Below the pieces are notes generated by a model, which was not told the DNA's origin, did no database searches, and worked only from the letters and a program-made list of their open reading frames with translations. A stretch of DNA of 64,000 nucleotides from Alterluteimonas quercicellularis (lineage in GTDB: Bacteria; Pseudomonadota; Gammaproteobacteria; Xanthomonadales; Xanthomonadaceae): positions 124,001 through 188,000 of the forward strand of contig NZ_JAIWPR010000005.1 of assembly GCF_021191635.1 (NCBI RefSeq). Direction: 5' to 3'. Below are positions 59,501 to 64,000 of the stretch, piece after piece. The first letter of the stretch is position 1. Each line of letters starts with the position of its first letter. A program made the translations under genes and the position numbers.

Positions 59501-62500
59501 GGTCCATTCGCCGGCCAGGGCCACCGGCGCGGCCTGCGCGTCGGCGAACAGCCGCGGCATCGGCCGATCGGGGACCACTGTGGAGACCGTGCGCCGCACC
59601 GCGATGGGCAGCACCGCACCGGCCGGGATGACGAGATCGTGCGCCAGCACCAGGTCCGCCGGCGCGGCCGCGCCCGCGTCCAGCACGCCGCTCTCCAGCA
59701 CCGCGTGCTCGCCGAACACCACCGGCGCCGGCGACTGCAGGTCGAGGGTGCCGCCGCCGGCCACGCCGTGCGCGCGGATCGCGCCGTCCAGCACCAGTTC
59801 GCGGCCGGGCCGGTCCTGGCCGTCCGCGCCGGGATTGGCGACCCGGTCCTCGTTGGCGATCAGGGTCAGGTCGCCGCCGCGGCCACCGGCCAGGCTGCCG
59901 TCCGCGCGCAGCGTGGCGCCGGAGGACAGGTCCACCAGGCTGCCCTCGCCCAGGCGCACCGATCCCTCCACCATCCGCACCGACAGCGCGCCGCCGTCGA
60001 TGTGCGCCACCGAGGCGCCGCCGTCGATCGCGCCGTTGGTCCAGGCGCCCGCGAGGTCGATCGTGGCGCCCTCGCCGAGCGCGAACGCGGCATCGCCGTC
60101 GCGCAGCAGGATCAGGTCCCCGATGTCGGAGAACGTCGCCACGCGCGCGCGGTTGCTCGCCGACACGCGGCCGCCGCGGATCGTCACGTCGGCGTCGATC
60201 GCCACGTCCGGTGCGACCAGCTCCAGCGCGCCGCCATCGGCCAGGCGCAGCGACGACTCGATGCGCACGCCGTCGGCGCTGGCCAGCGACAGCGCGCCCA
60301 GGCTGTCGCGGTTCAGCCGCTGCGCGTCGAGCAGCACGGTGCCGATGCGGTCCTCGTCGAGCGCGGCCTCCGGGTCGAGCCCGCTGGCGACGTCGTCGAA
60401 CGCGCCCACGACCACGCGGCTGGCGTGCGGCGCGTCCGCGCCGCGCGCATTGACCGCGCCGATCGCCAGCGCGCCGGCGCGGGCGACCGCGGTCTGCGCC
60501 TGCCGGTCGCCGTCCACGCCGGCATCGCGCGCGCGGGTCTGCCGCGCGCCCTCGAACACCGACGCCTCGATCCGCCCCTCCAGCACCGCGGTCGGCGCAT
60601 CGACCACCAGCGTGCCGGCGTCGCGGCCGACGGTGTAGCCGTTCTCCAGCCGCTGCGCGGGCGCCAGCAGCGCGCTGTGGTGGCGATCGCTCACGCCCCA
60701 GCGCTCGTGGCGGGACTCGAAGCCCGTGTACACGCCGTCGTAGGCCAGGTGCGCGGGCGCGTCCTGCAGCGCGTGGATGCGGCCGTCGCGGTCGCGCAGC
60801 CAGGTCTGCTGGACGTAGCCGGTCCGCACGTCGAGCGCGCCGCCGGCGATGTTGACCGTGGAGCCCGCCTGCGCGACCACCTCGGCGCCGCCCAGCGTCA
60901 CCGTGCCGCCCTGCGCCGCCCACTCGCCGATCGAGCGGCCCTGGTTGCCCAGCCAGCCGCCGACCTCCAGCAGCCCGCCGGCTGCGTACCAGCGGTCCGA
61001 GGCGTAGCCGCCGGTGCCGGCCGGCACGTGGATCAGGTCGCGGCGGTCGACCCACATGACGCTGTTCTGCAACCGGCCGCTGTCGCGGTTGTGCGGCGAG
61101 TCGCGCAGCTCGTTGCCCTGCACGTTCACCCGCACGGTGTTGCTCTCCATCGCCACCTGCACGCCGACCGCACCGGAGACATCGAGCTGCGCGCGGTCGG
61201 CCACGAAGGCGCGGCGCCCCGCCTCGACGGCGATCTGCCCGCCGGTGGCGAGCGTCAGCGAGCCGCCCTCGAAGACCGCGTCGCCGCCGGTGACGATCTC
61301 CACCCGCGACAGGTCGCGGCGGTCGGACCCGCGCGCGTAGTGGTCGAAGCGGCCGGGATCGGTCTGCATCCGCAGGCGGTCCTGCGCCGCCGACTCGGCG
61401 ATCAGCGCATCGCGGCGGCTGTCGAGCGCGGTGGTCTCGCCGTCGTCCTCGATCAGCACCGCGGTCGTGGCGCCTTCGCCGAGACGCACGCGGCCCTGCG
61501 CGTCGGAGGCGGCGTTGAGCAGGTGGACGGTGCCGCGCGCGTCGACCGTGGTGGTCGCCACCGCGACGCCGTCCTGGCGCACGTCGCCGCCGGTCAGGGT
61601 GATATCGCCCTCGCGCGCCTGGATCAGGCCCGCGTTGCGCACCGCGCCCGCGCCCGCGTCCGCGCCGGGCGCGCGCAGCGCGGCGACCTCGTGGCCGCGC
61701 GTGGTCGACGCGGTATTGCCCTCGGTGCCCACGCCGCGGCGGATCAGGAAGTCCTCGCCGGCCGCCATCAGGGTCTGCCCGCGGCGGGTGGCGATCTCGC
61801 CGGCGTTCTCCACCTCGCGCCCGAGCAGCAGCACGTAGCCGCCGCCCTGGGTGACCGAGGCCGGCTCGCGGGTGGCGATCCGCGCGCCCGCCTCGACCGT
61901 CACCGCGCCGCCGGCGTCGGCGAAGGCCGCGGCGCCCTCGGCCCCGTACAGGCCGCGCTCGCGGAACTGGGCGTCGTCGATGCGGGCCGCGGCCGCCACC
62001 AGGTTGCGCACGTTGACCTGGCTGGCGCCGTCGAACACCACGCCGTTGCGATTGACGACCAGCACCGTGCCGTCGGCCTCGATCCGGCCGTGGATCTGCG
62101 AGGGCCGCGCGGCGGGATCGTTGATCCGGTTGAGCACCGCCCAGTCGGCTTCCTGCCGGAACGACACCGTGGTGTCGCGGCCGACGTTGAAGGTCTCCCA
62201 GTTGAGCACGGCGCGCTCGCCGGTCTGCTCGATGTCCACCGCCACCCGGCCGTCGCGCTGCGACTGCACCGGCGCCTTGGCGTTGTGCCAGCCGGCGGTG
62301 AGCGCGTTCTCGTCGACCTTCAGCCCGCCCTCGCCGAGGCCGTCGGGCACGGTGCCGGGCCGCGCCAGCGCGGCCTCGCGCGCCTGCGCCTGCAGGCGCT
62401 GCTGCATCGCGATGGCCTGCGCGGCCGCGCCGAGGTTGTCGATCGAGGTCTGCAGGCGTTCGCGCGCCGCCTCGGACTGCCGCTGCGGCCCGCCGAGCGA

Positions 62501-62722
62501 GGCGGCCGGGTCGCCGTTCGGGAGCCGCCCGGTGCGCGCGGCCGCGTCCTGCACCGCGCCCTTGTTGGCGAACCAGCCGGCGCTGAAGGGCTGCTGCGCC
62601 TGCGCGGCGCCCACCGTGCCGCCGGCCAGCAGCAACGCCGCGATCGCGCGCGACAGCGGATGCGCGACCAGGCGCCGGCGGACGATTCGGGACGGGGACG
62701 CCGGGACGCTGCGCATCGACAT
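50534..62722 (-). CDS. Giant filamentous hemagglutinin-family exoprotein (TpsA type)
   Basis: 4062 residues, 12.2 kb. Extended basic signal region (1-43, RIVRRRLVAHPLSRAIAAL..AQAQ). TPS secretion domain about 130-290 with VLNWETFNVGRDTTVSF, INDPAARPSQIHGRIEADGTVLVVNRNGVVFDGASQVNVRNLVA in sequence; NRNG stands for the usual NPNG motif. Then more than 3500 residues of degenerate beta-helix repeats of the form G-x-L-x-L-x-A-G and VDVRAGTIG, poor in lysine and cysteine. The end resembles the C-terminal domain DUF3739 of the filamentous hemagglutinin family. It should be exported through an outer-membrane TpsB partner, not present in this window, and serve adhesion or biofilm. A FecR gene stands 123 bp upstream. 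No toxin domain is evident at the C-terminus. Confidence 0.92.
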   Translation of the reverse strand: MSMRSVPASPSRIVRRRLVAHPLSRAIAALLLAGGTVGAAQAQQPFSAGWFANKGAVQDAAARTGRLPNGDPAASLGGPQRQSEAARERLQTSIDNLGAAAQAIAMQQRLQAQAREAALARPGTVPDGLGEGGLKVDENALTAGWHNAKAPVQSQRDGRVAVDIEQTGERAVLNWETFNVGRDTTVSFRQEADWAVLNRINDPAARPSQIHGRIEADGTVLVVNRNGVVFDGASQVNVRNLVAAAARIDDAQFRERGLYGAEGAAAFADAGGAVTVEAGARIATREPASVTQGGGYVLLLGREVENAGEIATRRGQTLMAAGEDFLIRRGVGTEGNTASTTRGHEVAALRAPGADAGAGAVRNAGLIQAREGDITLTGGDVRQDGVAVATTTVDARGTVHLLNAASDAQGRVRLGEGATTAVLIEDDGETTALDSRRDALIAESAAQDRLRMQTDPGRFDHYARGSDRRDLSRVEIVTGGDAVFEGGSLTLATGGQIAVEAGRRAFVADRAQLDVSGAVGVQVAMESNTVRVNVQGNELRDSPHNRDSGRLQNSVMWVDRRDLIHVPAGTGGYASDRWYAAGGLLEVGGWLGNQGRSIGEWAAQGGTVTLGGAEVVAQAGSTVNIAGGALDVRTGYVQQTWLRDRDGRIHALQDAPAHLAYDGVYTGFESRHERWGVSDRHHSALLAPAQRLENGYTVGRDAGTLVVDAPTAVLEGRIEASVFEGARQTRARDAGVDGDRQAQTAVARAGALAIGAVNARGADAPHASRVVVGAFDDVASGLDPEAALDEDRIGTVLLDAQRLNRDSLGALSLASADGVRIESSLRLADGGALELVAPDVAIDADVTIRGGRVSASNRARVATFSDIGDLILLRDGDAAFALGEGATIDLAGAWTNGAIDGGASVAHIDGGALSVRMVEGSVRLGEGSLVDLSSGATLRADGSLAGGRGGDLTLIANEDRVANPGADGQDRPGRELVLDGAIRAHGVAGGGTLDLQSPAPVVFGEHAVLESGVLDAGAAAPADLVLAHDLVIPAGAVLPIAVRRTVSTVVPDRPMPRLFADAQAAPVALAGEWTVPDGMWVIADGNWVSGGTVLASGTGVQLTGEIPAGLVFPASVFPQGIAVQPYDLALQAGDATPIDVAFQAGQLVPRGARFEREIAFGPALRLDADLLAGGFADYRIASRAGLVVAPGTALAVEMPRLRLREGALATPGGAAADEVLERWTPPAVAEAPAASRLSLREGADLSLHGASLEVGEGARIEVDPGQRIRLAAARQLTVDGTLVAPGGDIALLSAPVGAAGVLAAGGPGVSLWVGERAVLDAAGRAWTARDAAGRRYGLAQDGGAIRIGMEDYDRVDGDLLDASRATVVVREGAVLDASGAGAEVDLAEGLPPSARPVRLAGDGGLIQLGSLSGILNDGRLRAAAGGEGAAGGRLHLALENREGAGAGVRTLTVSQARAEGALPAEAAPGEAHEALAAGQARISADEVEAGGFGTLDLWSRDVIAFEGDVDLSLAQGLALRRGLLAVSDDTPDARVALAAPHVLLSGKVRTMGGDLVDAPNAGLVGTGDGYTQYAPGSRYDARLEIRADLIDVRDSIFFGGAGVVHRELAPGQWTPEAVDLAGFDHVALTSRGDLRFTDGDLRTAGDMTLTAAQLYPTTHASGQAMAGVLDPDTDDFDPGRTLTIRGHGETPAVPFSVFGSLTLRAASIDQGGVVRAPLGRIVLGKTPDMDSFYRDPLFAVTLREGSLTSTSAAGLRMPYGGTADGLRYLYAGEAVGFDDRAATGGGATLEAVERGVLMGQVTLSAEAGSTLDVSGGGELLGAGFFTGRGGSVDVLRTPLAGANPAYAFSDADAEVYAIVPSMPGAYAPVAPDAGAGAPQVGRQITLTEAVGGLPAGTYTLMPSTYALLPGAFRVEVPAAGGREAAAVAMPDGSFRASAFLGVANTSVRDALPSVVTLTPAEAVRTFSQYNETSYAEFAIADAARFGARRPRLERDAQSLHLDFGMATGRVMDFDGEVRMAGSGDGAAGNLFLTSLGALEIKRASADASEGFAAVDAEDLARFQPGILTVGGLFGLVDAVAAPQLGGHSLGPRIVFEGALGEVAVREGASLQAGQIFLTSRERVVVERGATLQATQPAGPAIDSAAGYVFSDSYDDLRPLGGAILAVSAGDVRFAPPTSDSGEWAPPPNAIRIDDGAVLRSPGTIAFSTNGTLDLGEADFSARYFALTAPSLHIGTAASFARAEAAGALGPGVRLSQSVLERLVRPAAAGQAPVERVSLAAGGAINLFGDVDFDLGRVAGGAQTQLWLETPALYGWAEAGEAARVAADTVVWNGLATGAGAPAQPYASVAPPPVAEGGPGTGAGALAIEARRIEFGYGPHARGQDQAELDRLALGFSSVALNASERITANHRGSLSVYASGTDADSYAGGDLDLVAPVLTGESGSFMQYRAGGALALTAPAGAMHDPASIDALGAEVRLAGDSVRIDAAVALPSGRLVLEADRGIALTDRAAIDLAGRALAFFDTTRHSWGGDLVMETADGAIAQAAGSTIDVSAPGHDAGSIRATAMGEAGAVALDGTLRGAAVAGHASGAIDLRARTLDDFAGLNARLNDGGFFEARGFVVGSGDLTIGDELRARRVSVSVDGGSLTVDGRIDASGEAPGEIRLAARDDLVLTSGALLDARSTRLQTDGRGEAIEAANRGRVQLASAEGTVSLQAGAGIDLRSADGVARGRIEIDAPRIGGDDVAVDAAGALAIRGADSIAVNAFRRYAPEGGRIDQDVLDLIHADSTAFVDAALANDAVAARLGGLAAHGDAFRLRPGVEIRSATPDGDLVVDGDLDLSGYRYGPGADPALRGAGEPGVLTLRAGGDLRVEGSINDGFAPPPETPDDPTFRYVPGEIVTVPSGSTRPDDWALETDLVVLEDWTVPDTAFYRDGWGYVYDANWTYYGPGQTVPAGTTLVAWGTIFEANTPLPSYRSETPASYEAGRVWAAAPMLAPGSLSWSMRLVSGADLASADSRTLAAASRLDGRGDMVLDVNGGIGPDRLLLPVSVIRTGTGDLDLLAGGDHVQRSLFGIYTAGTQVADGAAWDAERARQADGTVLGAGYEAYEATLDPRRMYLTGGGGDLRLGAQGDVRGFLDHAAGASESSASVGRWLWRQGGDGPGQPTAWGINFGQYRFDANSFSLAFAGFSGIGALGGGNVAVEAGGDIGSTRHLTEFDSERMTDGLVVVVASSGGIDAEGRLLQHGGGNLSLVAGGRINTGLSERRSMPEATGAIVSLRGEVDVRAGTIGQAQAAGYGVARDGDPRPPDTATPSDLAAYSPLVVALGDAQASLRTRGTLAVSSGRDPGRVALLGGETLAGDGESTAVAAFTLWTDRSGLDLFSAGGDVLWSSPVPVEQGNPAYAPGRFAAVAAGGSILLRDELLLAPSRLGTLELLARDHLLGGTAGTGGRAAMSGATQDRIATPFAPLWLLQAPGNAAELRATNAFAASGHLDGELYDVTSGAALFAFGPNTAGPLAAAGDPIRLYAVHGDIALRSGRTYNDLTGTETYWVVSRPTRLRAGRDIVAGSHLLLNRDERDVSIVQAGRDILNTSVRIGGPGLLEATAGRSIDQAYIEGGQIAPWQRDQNLGVFQSLGPLVPGDTRPGAGIVLAAGMGADGPDLAGFAARYLDPANLADPERPLADQPGKVARTYEDELLDWLRARHGDDGDAAGALARFDAMPAQERALFLRGVYFEELRQAGREYNDPDSGRFRSYLRGREAIASFLPGMGEGDATGDYRGSIVFQEAAGVHTYGGGDIQVLSPGGGLTLGADGVAPPASTGLMTQGRGDIEVFARDSVQLGLSRVFTTFGGSITMWSAEGDINAGRGANTSVVYTPPRRVYDDLGNAALSPQAPTTGAGIATLNPIPEVEPGDIDLIAPLGTIDAGEAGIRVSGNVNLAALQVLNAENIQVQGESSGLPAAASVNVAALTAASAAANSAVQAAQDVVRQQTERARPSVIDVRVLGFGDGTREERDARQDGASASPRRGYDPGSAFQVLGHGALDEAQRARLTTAERRALE

Positions 62723-62845
62723 GCTCTCTCGCTGGGGTCGGGGGCGGCGGCGCCGCGAGGCGCCCGCCCTGTACCCCTATCGACGCTCGCGCCCCGCGCA
62801 CCCCGCAAAGCGCCGGGCGCGTTGGGCAGCGTCAACAGGCCCGAG

Positions 62846-63829
62846 TCAGCCCAGCAGCACCACGTCGCCCGGCAGCCGGGCGGCGCGCGCGGAGAAGGCG
62901 CGCTGGATCTGGGCCACCACCGTGTCCATGTCGGCGGTGGAGAACCGCCCGCTGACCGACTGCCGCTGCAGGCGGCGGCCCACCAGCACCACCCGGCCCG
63001 GGCGGTAGCGGTTGATCTCGGCGACCGCCTCGGGCAGCGGCGTGTCGCGGAACACGATCACCCCGCCGCGCCAGGCCGAGTCCAGCGCCGGGTCGGCCGG
63101 CGCCACCGCCTGCAGCCCGGCGGCGTCGTAGTCCACGCGCTGGCCCGCGAGCAGGGTGCACAGGCGCTCGCCGCGCCGCACGTCCACGCGCCCGGCCAGG
63201 CAGGTGACGCGGGTGCGGCCGTCGAGGTGGCGCACCTCGAAGCGCGCCGGCAGCGTGGCGACCGCGTCGCCGGCGCCCGCGCGCACGCGGAAGCGGCCGG
63301 GCGCCGCGTCCGGGGCTTCGATGGCCGCCTCGCCCGACAGCAGCGCCACGCCGGCCTCGCCGTCCGCCGCCAGCAGGGCGACGCGGGTCTGCGTGTTCAT
63401 CGCCAGCTCCACCCGCCCCGGCAGCCGCACGCGGCGCTGCTCGCCGGTGGCGGTACGGTAGTCGGCGTCCCATTCCGACCACGGCGCCCACAGCCGCAGC
63501 GGCGGGTGCACCGCGAGCGCGACCGCGCCGGCCGCGGACGCGGCGACCAGCCCGCCGAGGAACGCGCGCCGGCTCAGCTGCGGACCGCGCGCCGCGCCGG
63601 TCGCGGACGCGCGCGCCTGCAGCAGCTCGCCGGCCGGGCCGAGGTCGCGCCACAGCCGCCGCGCCTCGTCGAAGGCCGCGCGGTGCGCCGGGTCCTGCGC
63701 GCACCAGCGGCGCAGCGCCTGCGCGTCGGCGTCGGTGGCGTCGCCCGAGGCCAGCCGGCGGATCCACGCGTCGGCCTCGCGGCGCAGCCGCGCCGCCTTG
63801 GCGTCGTCGCTCGATCCGGAAACGCTCAT
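62846..63829 (-). CDS. FecR family anti-sigma/sensor protein
   Basis: 327 residues. N-terminal cytoplasmic DUF4880 part (about 10-60: ADAWIRRLASGDATDADAQALRRWCAQDPAHRAAFDEARRLWRDLG in sequence), SRRAFLGGLVAASAAGAVAL as membrane segment (about 87-107), FecR domain (about 120-235: YRTATGEQRRVRLPGRVELAMNTQTRV) and a C-terminal STN/DUF4974-like part (FRDTPLPEAVAEINRYRP, SVSGRFSTADMDTVVAQIQRAF). FecR proteins carry a signal from an outer-membrane protein to an ECF sigma factor. Here the downstream gene is a filamentous hemagglutinin instead of a TonB receptor. The ATG at 63829 fits; the frame continues upstream without homology. Confidence 0.92.
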   Translation of the reverse strand: MSVSGSSDDAKAARLRREADAWIRRLASGDATDADAQALRRWCAQDPAHRAAFDEARRLWRDLGPAGELLQARASATGAARGPQLSRRAFLGGLVAASAAGAVALAVHPPLRLWAPWSEWDADYRTATGEQRRVRLPGRVELAMNTQTRVALLAADGEAGVALLSGEAAIEAPDAAPGRFRVRAGAGDAVATLPARFEVRHLDGRTRVTCLAGRVDVRRGERLCTLLAGQRVDYDAAGLQAVAPADPALDSAWRGGVIVFRDTPLPEAVAEINRYRPGRVVLVGRRLQRQSVSGRFSTADMDTVVAQIQRAFSARAARLPGDVVLLG

Positions 63830-64000
63830 GCCGCCACCCGTCCTCACGCCCGCCGCGCCGCCTTCCCGGGACGGCGCCCGCAGGCCCTGTTCACCAAGAC
63901 GTTCCGGTGGCGCCGACGCCGCATTCCCGGCGCTGCCGGACCGCACGCCCGCCGTGCCGCCGGGGCCCGCGCCCCGTTCGGACCTTGTCGCCAGCGCCGC
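63830..64000. other. Gene-free right edge
   Basis: No convincing coding end is seen. The ECF sigma factor expected upstream of fecR would lie beyond the window. Confidence 0.4.

Overview
The window is very GC-rich chromosomal DNA of a Gram-negative bacterium, almost certainly a member of the Xanthomonadaceae/Lysobacteraceae (Lysobacter or Luteimonas-like). This rests on gene content and style: TonB-dependent receptor of the Oar type, GTP-type PEPCK, SAM-riboswitch-controlled metX-metB-hom, a GH18 chitinase, hybrid kinases with periplasmic propellers, FecR plus a giant filamentous hemagglutinin, and start codons only 6-7 nt behind -10 boxes. The species cannot be named from the sequence alone.

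Layout. (1) 1-1664: the end of an integron gene-cassette array of clearly lower GC. Four short genes of unknown function on the minus strand are separated by three complete 60-bp attC sites (and the edge of a fourth) of the type known from aadA cassettes. The attC orientation predicts the integrase to the right, but none is there. (2) 1929-9010: two tandem, translationally coupled hybrid histidine kinases. (3) 9171-12661: yceI-cytochrome b561-yceI operon, a thioredoxin-fold mini-protein and L-serine dehydratase. (4) 13032-16740: secreted multidomain chitinase with a LacI-type palindrome upstream, an exported alpha/beta hydrolase and a macrodomain protein. (5) 16760-20335: methionine operon metX-metB-hom with ATGA overlaps, led by a SAM-I (S-box) riboswitch. 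(6) 20426-30780: mixed housekeeping and envelope genes (lipoproteins, M23 peptidase, prfC, hemolysin III, MliC, AsmA, CBS protein, GT2 glycosyltransferase, mtgA, hslO), with a 147-bp MITE-like palindrome at the end of mtgA. (7) 30886-35478: exported protein, TonB-dependent receptor with a strong terminator, and a Cys-rich exported protein. (8) 35521-46466: pckG, a TetR regulator divergent from fadE with a shared palindromic operator, small membrane protein, phosphoesterase, exported SDR-like protein, MFS-like transporter, GMC oxidoreductase. (9) 46463-48011: REP palindrome, then the divergent redox pair qorB/qorR. (10) 48056-63829: Cys-rich exported protein, PstS-like binding protein, orphan Phd-like antitoxin, a 4062-residue filamentous hemagglutinin and its FecR-type regulator.

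The parts that deserve most attention are the integrase-less cassette array at the left edge, the FecR-hemagglutinin unit at the right edge (its sigma factor and TpsB transporter are not visible here), the twin hybrid kinases, and the S-box and LacI-type control sites. Most other genes are ordinary chromosomal genes. No rRNA, tRNA, CRISPR array, prophage or insertion-sequence transposase was seen.
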